Shown here: one piece after another, positions 10,008-18,542 of the stretch | Position numbering within the stretch: position 1 is the first letter of the stretch | Layout of the letters: every line of letters begins with the position of its first letter | Assembly: GCA_001507425.1 (NCBI GenBank) | Contig: LMAJ01000010.1 | Location: 89,456-153,455 of the forward strand | Source: Flavobacteriaceae bacterium CRH | GTDB lineage: Bacteria; Bacteroidota; Bacteroidia; Flavobacteriales; Flavobacteriaceae | DNA length: 64,000 nt | Reading direction: 5' to 3' | The notes under the pieces: model-generated | The model's input: the letters and a program-made list of their open reading frames with translations, nothing else | What the model was told of the DNA's origin: nothing | Databases searched by the model: none | Made by a program: the position numbers and the translations under genes

Positions 10008-11060
10008 ATGAAGAAAAGAAAAATTGCTTTTATTTTATATCAGTTTGGTGTATTATCCGGTAGATCTAATGGTGTTCGAAGCCAGGCACTATCGACTTTT
10101 AATATTTTGAATGAATTTGGCGACGAATGTGTTTTGATAAACGGTTGGGAGCATTATGATTGGAAATCGTTTGATGCAATTCATATTTATGGTTATGACA
10201 CTGCTATACATACCTTTATTAAGGCATTATTGTCTAGAAATCCCAATATATATATATCACCTATTATAGATTCTACTAAATCAAATTTCATATATAAATG
10301 GGCTACATTTAATGGTTTTGATAAATTAAGATTATATAGCAATAATTATGCACTTCGCAAGGCATTGCAATTAGTAAAAGGAGTGTGTGCCAGAAGCGAA
10401 CATGAAGCTAAATTTTACAGAGAGTCTTTTGGAATTAATCCTCAAAAAATCTTCACTATTCCTCTTTCTTATGGTTTAGAAGCACCAAAAAACATTTATG
10501 AAGTTTTAGAAAAAAAAGAAAATTTTTGTTTTCATTTAAGTGCTCTTTATCAGGATAGAAAGAATGTAATACGATTAGTTGAGGCTGCAAAAAAATATGG
10601 TTTTAAACTTGTACTTGCGGGTAATAAAGGTAGCGATAATCAATTCTTGAAAATTAAACAAGCCATTGGTAATGCAGCAAATATCACAATCTTAGGATTT
10701 GTGTCTAATGAAGAATTAAAAGAAATATATTCAAAAGCAAAAGTCTTTGCTCTTCCAAGTACAAATGAAGGAGTAGGGATCGTAGCGATGGATGCTGCTC
10801 TTTACGGGTGTAATATAGCGATGACCAATCTTAAAGGACCAGCGGAATATTATCCAAATATTAAAACAGTAGAGATTTTAAACCCATATAGTGTTGATGA
10901 TATAGGCGAAAAGATTGTAAAACTTCTTAACCAAGATAATGATGATAATATTTATAAACATATGTTATTAAATTATTCTGGAAGTAGTATCTATTCAAGA
11001 CTTGAACACATGTACGATGGTCAAAACTCAGATCTGTTTAAAGAAAAGTTAAAATATTAA
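10008..11060 (+). CDS. GT4-like glycosyltransferase
   Basis: 350-residue GT-B fold glycosyltransferase. The C-terminal Rossmann half carries LSALYQDRKNVIRLVEAAKKYG, LVLAGNKGSDN and the donor-binding segment VFALPSTNEGVGIVAMDAALYGC, whose E-G-x-G-I-V-A-M-D-A resembles the E-x7-E block of GT4. The N-terminal acceptor half is divergent (FGVLSGRSNGVRSQALS). I place the start at ATG 10008, giving MKKRKIAF; a TTG at 10002 in the same frame would overlap the previous stop and is less likely. Donor and acceptor are unknown. It is cytoplasmic and probably extends the lipid-linked repeat unit. Confidence 0.85.
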   Translation: MKKRKIAFILYQFGVLSGRSNGVRSQALSTFNILNEFGDECVLINGWEHYDWKSFDAIHIYGYDTAIHTFIKALLSRNPNIYISPIIDSTKSNFIYKWATFNGFDKLRLYSNNYALRKALQLVKGVCARSEHEAKFYRESFGINPQKIFTIPLSYGLEAPKNIYEVLEKKENFCFHLSALYQDRKNVIRLVEAAKKYGFKLVLAGNKGSDNQFLKIKQAIGNAANITILGFVSNEELKEIYSKAKVFALPSTNEGVGIVAMDAALYGCNIAMTNLKGPAEYYPNIKTVEILNPYSVDDIGEKIVKLLNQDNDDNIYKHMLLNYSGSSIYSRLEHMYDGQNSDLFKEKLKY

Positions 11061-11178
11061 TTTTAACGAATTTTCCTAAAATTTTCAAAAAATAATAGAT
11101 CTAAAACATTACCTTAACTGTAGAATAAAGAATTGTTTCTCATTGAAACAATAAAAATATCAGAAGTTCGAGTTGAAT

Positions 11179-12336
11179 ATGAAGCATTTAAAAAAATTCA
11201 AATTTTATTATATATTAGGAATTATTTTCTTTTTAGCCAGTTTTCGTGGTGATCCTGGTTCGGGTGAAGCCTTAACTTATAAAGTTCCTTTTTACATAGC
11301 ATTTGTTCAAAAAGTTTCTATTTATATAGTAATTCTAATGATGATAATTTCTTTACTGTTGGATAATAATAAGTTTAGATATCAAAGTTATTACAGGCAT
11401 TCAATGTTCTTTTTCATTTTTTTTATTATCATGATATTAAGCGGAGGGTATTCTGATGATTTATTTTACAGACTGATATTTTCGATAATAACATTTTTAT
11501 ACTTTGTAAAGATTGTTTCGAGATTAGAATTAAAATATGCTGTGTTGTTTGTCTGTTTTGCTGGCTTTGCCCTTAGTCTTGTTAATTTTTTATGTTATTT
11601 TTTATTTCCTTCAACAATTTGGAATGGAAGACTTTTTGGAGTTACAAGTCACCCTAATTTTACAGGTGTAGCAGCGTGTATTTCGGCCATTTTTTCTGTT
11701 TATTTTCTAATATATTCAAGATGGAAACTGAAATTGCTTTACTTATTTATGTTCTCTATTTCAATATCAGTTTGTATATTTTCAGGTTCTAGAAATTCAA
11801 TAATCTCATTTGTATTCTCATTTTTGGTTTATTTATTTATAAAAACTAAAGGGTTTGCTCCACGAGTAATGCTAATTTTAGTATCCATTTTATTCATTTT
11901 ATTATTATTAAATATAGACTTTTCAATGTCAAGTCTAGATTACGAAGGTAGAGGAAACACGAGGGAAGGAACATGGAAATCAATGTCTGATGCGGCTTTA
12001 GAATTGCCAATTTTTGGTATAGGAAAAAGTGGGGCATCATCCAACAGTTATTTATTTGCAGTAGTAGCTTCAGGCATATTAGGTTTTTTGTTTTTGATGG
12101 GAAGTATTATAGGACATATAAAGAGGCTGGCAACATCTAAAATAGCAAATAATAGATATGTTCCGCTATTTTGTATGATTACTGCAGCGTTGTTTTTTGC
12201 CGCCATTTTTGAGGGTTTTTTATTAGATCAGGTTGGGCTTCCTGTATTTGCGTATTGGTTAGTATTAGTTGTTAAAACAGATAATTATAATGTTAATGTT
12301 AAAGATGAAAAACGATTTTTTAAAATGGGGTATTAG
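11179..12336 (+). CDS. Wzy-like polysaccharide polymerase (O-antigen ligase superfamily)
   Basis: 385-residue polytopic membrane protein with about ten helices. In the middle it has GVTSHPNFTGVAACISAIF, followed by the helix SGSRNSIISFVFSFLVYLF; the S-G-S-R-N motif and the preceding H-P-N-F pattern are typical of Wzy_C/O-antigen-polymerase proteins. A periplasmic loop follows (EGRGNTREGTWKSM). In this locus it is the only candidate for the polymerase that joins repeat units on the periplasmic side. Start chosen at ATG 11179 rather than TTG 11173. Its 3' end overlaps the next gene by 32 bp, implying coupled translation. Confidence 0.85.
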   Translation: MKHLKKFKFYYILGIIFFLASFRGDPGSGEALTYKVPFYIAFVQKVSIYIVILMMIISLLLDNNKFRYQSYYRHSMFFFIFFIIMILSGGYSDDLFYRLIFSIITFLYFVKIVSRLELKYAVLFVCFAGFALSLVNFLCYFLFPSTIWNGRLFGVTSHPNFTGVAACISAIFSVYFLIYSRWKLKLLYLFMFSISISVCIFSGSRNSIISFVFSFLVYLFIKTKGFAPRVMLILVSILFILLLLNIDFSMSSLDYEGRGNTREGTWKSMSDAALELPIFGIGKSGASSNSYLFAVVASGILGFLFLMGSIIGHIKRLATSKIANNRYVPLFCMITAALFFAAIFEGFLLDQVGLPVFAYWLVLVVKTDNYNVNVKDEKRFFKMGY

Positions 12337-13159
12337 GCTTGCAAGGCCATGGTTTATTTTTGGTTCATTAAAAAGACCTGTTTTGCCTTACAGAGTAAAT
12401 CTTATGTTTTTTGATGAAAGATTAGGGCCAGATAAACAACCCAACGTAGGTGATTTGCTATCTAAAGTTATTTTTGATTTTTTACTTAAGCACAAAGGAA
12501 TAAAATCACTACGCAGTAGGCGTACTTTTAGAGTAAGTTTTTTGGGTTCAGTAATCCAGTTTCTAACGGGTGATGCGGTTGTATATGGTAGCGGTTTTCT
12601 TTATGAAAGTGTGGTAGGTAAGTTTGCATCTGAAAAAGTGAAATTAGACATTAGAGCTGTAAGAGGACCTAATACCAGACGAATGTTGCAAAGCATAGGA
12701 TATACGGTACCGGAAATTTATGGTGATCCTGCAATTCTCTTACCTATGTTTTACCAACCTAAAATAGCAGATCCCAAAAAAGAGTTCATAGTTATACCGC
12801 ATTGGAAAAAAACACAGGATTATGATTCAAACAAATATCCTGTATTGTCTACATTAACAAATAAGTGGGAACATTTTATTGATGAGATAGTTTCTGCAAA
12901 GTTGGTGATAAGTGCCTCTTTACATGGAATCATCATTGCAGAAGCTTATGGTATACCAGCAATATTATTAGGGCACACCGAAAAAAATGATTTGTTTAAA
13001 TATGAAGATTATTATTTAAGCACAGGAAGAACAAATTTTGTAATAGCGAAAGATATCGAAGAAGCTTTAAAATTAGATATTCCTGAAGTTCCTGAATTTA
13101 CTAAAATGCAACAGCAGCTTTTAGACGCATTTCCTATAGATATTTTTAAAGACAAATAA
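12305..13159 (+). CDS. Polysaccharide pyruvyl transferase family protein (copy 2)
   Basis: 284 residues from the ATG at 12305. In-frame alternatives are TTG 12269 and ATGs at 12290 and 12296; all overlap the polymerase gene, and the residues before MKNDFLKWGIRLARPW look non-homologous. The PF04230 blocks are present: PNVGDLLSKVIFDFL, VYGSGFLYES, IRAVRGPNTRRMLQSIGY, EIYGDPAILLPMFY and LVISASLHGIIIAEAYGIPA. Expected to add a pyruvate ketal, or possibly another group, to a sugar of the repeat unit. Together with copy 1 it suggests that the mature polymer is acidic. Confidence 0.85.
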   Translation: MKNDFLKWGIRLARPWFIFGSLKRPVLPYRVNLMFFDERLGPDKQPNVGDLLSKVIFDFLLKHKGIKSLRSRRTFRVSFLGSVIQFLTGDAVVYGSGFLYESVVGKFASEKVKLDIRAVRGPNTRRMLQSIGYTVPEIYGDPAILLPMFYQPKIADPKKEFIVIPHWKKTQDYDSNKYPVLSTLTNKWEHFIDEIVSAKLVISASLHGIIIAEAYGIPAILLGHTEKNDLFKYEDYYLSTGRTNFVIAKDIEEALKLDIPEVPEFTKMQQQLLDAFPIDIFKDK

Positions 13160-13160
13160 T

Positions 13161-14096
13161 ATGCAGTCAAGTAAAATAGCATATTTGATTCAGGCTCACG
13201 AAGATCCGGAGAATTTATTGAGAATGATAAATGCTTTGGATGATAATAATGATTTTTTTGTCCATATTGATAAGAAAGCCAATGTAGATCCTTTTTATCA
13301 ACTTTTAAAAGCAAAAAATAATGTCTTTTTCATGGAAGACCAAAATCGCATCAATGTGTATTGGGGAGGATTTTCTCAAGTTGAAGCTACATTAAATTTG
13401 ATTCAAAAATGCCTGATACAAAATGATATTAATGATTCCGACTATTTAAAAGTCATTTTCATGTCTGGATCTGATTATCCAATAAAAAGTAAAGATGAAT
13501 TAAGGAATTATTTTGTAAAGTTTAAAGAGCTGAATTTCATTAGAGGGATGAATATTACTCAGGCAAATACAAAAAAATACAATTACTGCCTGCGTAATTA
13601 TTTGTTTTTTGATTTTTTCTTAATAAATAAAAAAGTAACAAGATTTTCAAGAAAGATATTAAACATTTTGGGGAGTACGATATTTAAGAAACCTAATTAT
13701 GTTTTAGAAAATAATGGAAATAGAATTGATATTTTTCATGGCTCCTCATGGTGGGCATTAAATATTGATATTGTAAAATACATAGATACATATTCTAAGG
13801 ATAATGATAACCTTAAAAAATATTTTCAGTACTCTTTAGCCTCAGATGAAAAATATTTTCATACTATTTTTTTCAATTCAAGGTTTTCAAATACAAACAT
13901 TTATAAAGGGCCAGAACCCTATATTCCAACTACAAGTGCTTTTTCAAATATGCATATTATTGACACTTCATTGAGTAAATGGTTTGATGAAAAAGATTTT
14001 AATTTTATTAAAGCTTCAGACAAATTCTTTGTGCGAAAAGTTTCTACAAAGAACTCCAAAACATTATTAGACATGATTGATTTTGAACTATTATGA
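13161..14096 (+). CDS. Core-2/I-branching-type glycosyltransferase (GT14-like)
   Basis: 311-residue protein starting KIAYLIQAHEDPENLLRMI followed by FFVHIDKKAN. This is the bacterial form of the Branch family (PF02485), whose eukaryotic members are beta-1,6-N-acetylglucosaminyltransferases. Further family marks are VYWGGFSQVEATL, YLKVIFMSGSDYPIKS and the block FHGSSWWALNIDIVKYI. The donor is therefore likely UDP-activated (GlcNAc or xylose in characterised relatives), but the sugar cannot be read. It starts 2 bp after the pyruvyl transferase and its last 4 bases overlap the next start (ATGA), so translation is coupled. Confidence 0.85.
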   Translation: MQSSKIAYLIQAHEDPENLLRMINALDDNNDFFVHIDKKANVDPFYQLLKAKNNVFFMEDQNRINVYWGGFSQVEATLNLIQKCLIQNDINDSDYLKVIFMSGSDYPIKSKDELRNYFVKFKELNFIRGMNITQANTKKYNYCLRNYLFFDFFLINKKVTRFSRKILNILGSTIFKKPNYVLENNGNRIDIFHGSSWWALNIDIVKYIDTYSKDNDNLKKYFQYSLASDEKYFHTIFFNSRFSNTNIYKGPEPYIPTTSAFSNMHIIDTSLSKWFDEKDFNFIKASDKFFVRKVSTKNSKTLLDMIDFELL

Positions 14097-15172
14097 AGAT
14101 TCTAATACTACAACCGATTATACCACATTATAGAGAGGACTTTTTTAAACTTTTAAGTGAAAAAATTTCCCTGGATGTTTTTTGTTATGAAAAAACGGCA
14201 AAAATTGAATCAGATAAATTTAAAATAGGTGCATTTAAAAATAGTTATGTAAGTAATATCAAGTTTGGACCTTTTGTGCTGTATAATTTTTTTAGTAAAA
14301 AATACGATCTGTTAGTTTTAATGTTACATTTTGGTCATTTAAGTACATGGCTTTTGCTTTTGACAAAAAAAATTCATGGCAAAAAAATTATTCTTTGGGG
14401 GCAGGGTATTTCTGTTAAAAGATATATGGCTGAAGAAACTAAACCAAGTCTATTATTAAAATGGATGATTTATTTTTCAGACGGTGTTTGGTTTTATACA
14501 GATAAAGAATTGGAACAATGGAAAAAAATATTTCCAAAAAAGGAAATGATTTCATTAAATAATACCATATCTGATATAGAATCTATTTTAGATCATAACA
14601 AGGCCTTAACGAAAGAAGAATTAAAAGTAAAATACAAAATTCATCAGGAAAAATGCTTTATTTTTTGTGCCCGCTTTACCCATCCACACAGAAGAGTCGA
14701 TTTATTACTATCAAGTATCGATTCTTTAGATAAAGAAAAATTTGCATTCATAATAATTGGTGACGGACATTTTAAACCTGATTTTTCAAATTATAAAAAC
14801 GTTTTTGATTTTGGAGCTGTTTATGATTCAGATCTTAAAAATGAACTTTTTGATATATCAGATATTTATTTTCAACCAGGATGGGTTGGTTTGTCTATTG
14901 TAGAAGCAATGGCATATGGTAAACCAATCTTTACTTTTAAAAGATCGGCAGATATACTGCAATGTGTAGAATACCATTATATTGAGAATAATGTAAATGG
15001 ATACACGTTTGATTCTATGGATTCTTTTCTGGATACAGTAAATTCTATCTCACCAATTAAAATAAAAGAATTGGGAGAAAGTTCTAAAAGTTATGTGAAA
15101 GAAGTACTTACTATGAATAACATGGTGAAAGCAGCAGTTAATAATATACTACAAATCAAAACTACTAAATAA
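14093..15172 (+). CDS. GT4-family glycosyltransferase
   Basis: 359-residue GT-B glycosyltransferase. The N-terminus MKILILQPIIPHYREDFFKLLS is typical of 'ExoY/PimB-like' glycosyltransferase group 1 proteins in Bacteroidota loci. The C-terminal donor domain contains CARFTHPHRRVDLLLSSI, FIIIGDGHFKP and FQPGWVGLSIVEAMAYGKPIF, the last being the E-x7-E-type nucleotide-sugar site. Overlaps the GT14-like gene by 4 bases and lies 8 bp before another GT4 gene. Cytoplasmic, acting on the lipid-linked repeat unit; donor unknown. Confidence 0.88.
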   Translation: MKILILQPIIPHYREDFFKLLSEKISLDVFCYEKTAKIESDKFKIGAFKNSYVSNIKFGPFVLYNFFSKKYDLLVLMLHFGHLSTWLLLLTKKIHGKKIILWGQGISVKRYMAEETKPSLLLKWMIYFSDGVWFYTDKELEQWKKIFPKKEMISLNNTISDIESILDHNKALTKEELKVKYKIHQEKCFIFCARFTHPHRRVDLLLSSIDSLDKEKFAFIIIGDGHFKPDFSNYKNVFDFGAVYDSDLKNELFDISDIYFQPGWVGLSIVEAMAYGKPIFTFKRSADILQCVEYHYIENNVNGYTFDSMDSFLDTVNSISPIKIKELGESSKSYVKEVLTMNNMVKAAVNNILQIKTTK

Positions 15173-15180
15173 ATTAAAGA

Positions 15181-16353
15181 ATGAAAATTCTACATGTTAT
15201 TACTTCAATGAATCCAAAATTGGGAGGTGTTTGCCAGGTTTTGCGGAATTTGAATCCTTATCTTATTGAACAAGGTATAAATGTTGAAATTGTTAGTTTG
15301 GATGATGAACATGATGATTTTGGAATACATGATAATTTTGTAACACATAAAATAGGTTATGGAAAAACTTCTTATCAATATCAACCTAAATTAGTACAAT
15401 GGTTAAATGATAATGTTTCAAACTTTGATTATGTGATAATTCATGGGCTTTGGCAATATCCCAATTTGGCATCATACCAATCTATTAAAGCACTGAAAAA
15501 GCAAAATAAAAAAGTTCCAAAAGTTATTATCATGCCTCATGGTATGTTAGATCCATATTTTCAGAAAGCTCCTGAACGCAGGTTAAAAGCATTGCGTAAC
15601 GAAATTGTTTGGGCATTAATAGAAAAAAAATGTATCAATAATGCAGATGGTATTTTTTTTACATGCGATGAAGAAATGAGATTAGCAGCAACAACTTTTC
15701 CGGGTTATAAACCTGCAAAAACAGTAAATGTTGGTTTAGGTATTCAGCCGCCACCAGATAATAATGAAAGTTTTAAGGAAGCTTTTTACGATAAATGTCC
15801 ACAAATAAAAAGTAAGAAATATTTTCTTTTTCTAAGTCGGATTGATGAAAAAAAAGGTGTAAATTTATTAATCAATGCATACAATGAGTTGTCTGATAAA
15901 AATTCAAATCTGCCAGATTTAGTGATTGCAGGACCATTAGATACTGAATATGCAAAGGAAATGATGAAGTTAGCTTCACATAATCAAAAAATACATTTTA
16001 CCGGTATGCTGAAAGATAAGGCCAAATGGGGTGCATTTTATAATTGTGACGCTTATTTATTGCCAAGCCATCAGGAGAATTTTGGTATTGCAATTGTTGA
16101 GGCTATGGCCTGTAAAAAACCGGTTTTAATTACCAAAAATATTAATATCTGGAGCGAAATAATTGAAGGTGGTGCTGGATGGATTGCCAATTTAGAAGAA
16201 AAAGAAAGTTTGAAAAACGTTCTTTCAGATTTGCTAAATTATACAGAAGAAGAATTAAAGCTTAAAGGGGTAAAAGCTTTTGAAACTTATCAAAGTAAAT
16301 TTAAAATTGAAACTTGTGCAAATAATTTTATTAAAACATTAAAGAGTATTTAA
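15181..16353 (+). CDS. GT4-family glycosyltransferase
   Basis: 390-residue GT-B glycosyltransferase. N-terminal MKILHVITSMNPKLGGVCQVLRNLNPYL is the classical glycine-rich acceptor-domain start of GT4. VIIMPHGMLDPYF is seen in mannosyl-, glucosyl- and fucosyltransferases of colanic-acid-like loci. The donor site is FLSRIDEKKGVNLLINAYNEL plus HQENFGIAIVEAMACKKPVL (E-x7-E). Its TAA stop shares a base with the ATG of the following acetyltransferase, a common association in which the acetyltransferase modifies the sugar just added. Confidence 0.9.
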   Translation: MKILHVITSMNPKLGGVCQVLRNLNPYLIEQGINVEIVSLDDEHDDFGIHDNFVTHKIGYGKTSYQYQPKLVQWLNDNVSNFDYVIIHGLWQYPNLASYQSIKALKKQNKKVPKVIIMPHGMLDPYFQKAPERRLKALRNEIVWALIEKKCINNADGIFFTCDEEMRLAATTFPGYKPAKTVNVGLGIQPPPDNNESFKEAFYDKCPQIKSKKYFLFLSRIDEKKGVNLLINAYNELSDKNSNLPDLVIAGPLDTEYAKEMMKLASHNQKIHFTGMLKDKAKWGAFYNCDAYLLPSHQENFGIAIVEAMACKKPVLITKNINIWSEIIEGGAGWIANLEEKESLKNVLSDLLNYTEEELKLKGVKAFETYQSKFKIETCANNFIKTLKSI

Positions 16354-16892
16354 TGGAAATTCCTAAATATATAGATACAATTCCTAAATCAGATAAGATT
16401 TATAGGTTCATCTGGCGTATTACTTCCTTATTTTTATTTAAACCCTTCTCTCTACCTTTTTTTAATGGTTGGCGTATTTTTTTGTTGCAACTTTTTGGTT
16501 CCAAAATTGGAAAAAGCTGCAATGTTTATGCATCAGCATATATACCATCTCCAAGAAATTTAATTATGGGTACACATTCTACGTTGGGGCCGGAAGTGCA
16601 ATTACATCTGGGTAAAACGATTATAGGAAATAAAGTTACCGTTTCTCAAAGAACTTATCTATGCAGTGCAACTCATGAAACGAATTCGTTAAACATTCCT
16701 TTTGTAGCAGGAGAAATAGTAATTGGAGATTTCGCATGGGTCGCTGCAGAAGCATTTATAATGACCAATACCGTAATAAGTGAAGGAGCTATTGTAGGAG
16801 CCAGAGCAGTTGTTGTAAAAGATGTCGCACCTTGGACAATTGTAGCTGGAAATCCGGCGAAATTTATTAAAAACAGAGTAATAGAAAATTAA
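16353..16892 (+). CDS. WcaF-like hexapeptide acetyltransferase
   Basis: 179-residue left-handed beta-helix acetyltransferase that transfers acetyl from acetyl-CoA to a sugar hydroxyl. It opens with a short hydrophobic region (FLFKPFSLPFFNGWRIFLL) and then has hexapeptide repeats. The catalytic-region segment CSATHETNSLNIPFVAG and the trailer VIVGARAVVVKDVAPWTIVAGNPAKFIKNR are strongly WcaF/NodL-like, with the active-site His in ATHE. It overlaps the GT4 gene by one base (TAATG), so the two are translationally coupled and probably act on the same residue. Confidence 0.88.
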   Translation: MEIPKYIDTIPKSDKIYRFIWRITSLFLFKPFSLPFFNGWRIFLLQLFGSKIGKSCNVYASAYIPSPRNLIMGTHSTLGPEVQLHLGKTIIGNKVTVSQRTYLCSATHETNSLNIPFVAGEIVIGDFAWVAAEAFIMTNTVISEGAIVGARAVVVKDVAPWTIVAGNPAKFIKNRVIEN

Positions 16893-16924
16893 CTTTTCTA
16901 TGAAATAAGCAACATAACAGATTT

Positions 16925-17746
16925 ATGATTTCAATATTAATACTTACCAAAAACGAAGAGCAGGATTTGCCAGGATGTCTTGAGTCAGTATCATGGACAG
17001 ATGATATTCATGTGTTTGATTCATATAGTGAAGATCAGACTGTTGCTATAGCAAATAAAGCTGGAGCCAAAGTCACACAACGTGTTTTTGATGGTTATGC
17101 GTCGCAAAGAAATGCCTCTCTTCAAACTTTAGATTTTAAATATCCCTGGATTTTTATATTAGATGCTGATGAGCGTATTCCTGAAAATTTAATATCTGTT
17201 ATAAAGGATAAAGTATCAAAAGCGGAAGAAAATACGGATGGATTCAGGATTAGACGAAGAGATTATCTTGGTAATACATGGTTAAAGTATTCGCAAATTT
17301 CGCCTTTTTATATACGCCTTGTTCGAAATGGTAAAGCAAAATATCATAGAGAAATAAATGAAGTGCTTTTAGTCGAAGGAAAAGTTGAAGAAATACAAGG
17401 TTATTTTGATCATTATCCATTTTCAAAAGGATATTCTCACTGGTTAGAAAAACATAACAGTTATTCTACAATGGAAGCTAAAAGATGGTTTGAAGAACAG
17501 AAAGGGGATGAGAAATTTTTATTAAAGAAGGCAATTTTCAATAAAGATTTTTCAGATATGCGTTACCATCAAAAAGGAATTTTTTATAAACTTCCGGGTC
17601 GTCCATTAATAAAATGGCTTTATATGGTTATTATTAGGAGAGCTTTTCTTGACGGATCGGCTGGTATTACTTATGCCACTTTACAATCTATATACGAATA
17701 CTTTATTGTTTTAAAAAGTAGAGAACTTCTCAAACAAAAAAAATAA
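16925..17746 (+). CDS. GT2 glycosyltransferase, WaaE/KdtX-like
   Basis: 273-residue GT-A glycosyltransferase: MISILILTKNEEQDLPGCLESVSW, then HVFDSYSEDQT, DGYASQRNASL and FILDADERIP, where D-A-D is the metal/nucleotide site. This pattern matches the WaaE/KdtX subfamily known from LPS core beta-glucosyl transfer. The C-terminal half contains the conserved tract DHYPFSKGYSHWLEKHNSYSTMEA seen in the same group. The final hydrophobic region may contact the membrane. In this locus it more probably adds a hexose to the repeat unit than to LPS core, but either is possible. Confidence 0.85.
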   Translation: MISILILTKNEEQDLPGCLESVSWTDDIHVFDSYSEDQTVAIANKAGAKVTQRVFDGYASQRNASLQTLDFKYPWIFILDADERIPENLISVIKDKVSKAEENTDGFRIRRRDYLGNTWLKYSQISPFYIRLVRNGKAKYHREINEVLLVEGKVEEIQGYFDHYPFSKGYSHWLEKHNSYSTMEAKRWFEEQKGDEKFLLKKAIFNKDFSDMRYHQKGIFYKLPGRPLIKWLYMVIIRRAFLDGSAGITYATLQSIYEYFIVLKSRELLKQKK

Positions 17747-17772
17747 AAAAATCCTTTTTTAGATAAAAACAT

Positions 17773-18516
17773 ATGAAAGTTTCCATAATTACAGTTTGCT
17801 ATAATCGAAAAGCAACTATCGCGCAATCTATACAAAGCGTTCTGGATCAGGATTATCCTAATATTGAGTATATTATTATCGATGGTAATTCATCAGATGG
17901 TACTCAGGCAATTATTGAATCTTATTCTGATAAAATTACTCGTTATATTTCTGAACCTGACAAGGGAATGTATGATGCCATCAATAAAGGTTTACAATTA
18001 GCAACAGGAGATATTGTTGGACTAATGCATTCTGATGATGTCTTTTATGATTCGACAGTAGTTTCTAAAATAGTAAATGGATTTAATAACATTCCAGAAA
18101 CCGATGCTGTTTACGGAGATGGTATTTATGTAACAAACGATACCAAAGAAAAAATAGTTCGCAACAGAATTGGCGGTGCCTATAATTTCGAAAAAATAAA
18201 ATCAGGCTGGTTGCCATTACATCCTACAGTTTACATCAAGAAAGAAATTATTGAAAAATATGGGCATTATAATTTAGATTTTAAAATAGCTTCTGATACA
18301 GAGTTTTTACTACGCTATTTATTCAAACACAAAATAAATATTGTTTATGTGAAAGAATATTTTGTAAAAATGAGAATGGGAGGTTTAAGTACCGATCATA
18401 AAAGATTTTTACAAGTATTAGATGAAGATTATAGAATTTATAAATACCATAATTTATCGGCTTTTCGAGCTGTTTTTCTTAAAAAATTTTCAGCATTACA
18501 ACAGTATTTAAAATAA
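17773..18516 (+). CDS. GT2 glycosyltransferase, WcaA/PGL-like
   Basis: 247-residue GT-A enzyme: MKVSIITVCYNRKATIAQSI, SVLDQDYPNIEYIIIDGNSSDGT and SEPDKGMYDAINKGLQLATGDIVGLMHSDD. The K-G-M-Y-D-A-x-N-K-G block and H-S-D-D are the donor/metal site of the WcaA/WbbD-like GT2 clade. Short and without membrane segments. Often the first or second transferase acting after the initiating phosphosugar transferase, which is the next gene here; the sugar cannot be named. Confidence 0.88.
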   Translation: MKVSIITVCYNRKATIAQSIQSVLDQDYPNIEYIIIDGNSSDGTQAIIESYSDKITRYISEPDKGMYDAINKGLQLATGDIVGLMHSDDVFYDSTVVSKIVNGFNNIPETDAVYGDGIYVTNDTKEKIVRNRIGGAYNFEKIKSGWLPLHPTVYIKKEIIEKYGHYNLDFKIASDTEFLLRYLFKHKINIVYVKEYFVKMRMGGLSTDHKRFLQVLDEDYRIYKYHNLSAFRAVFLKKFSALQQYLK

Positions 18517-18542
18517 TATAAATATGAAATATATATTGTTAT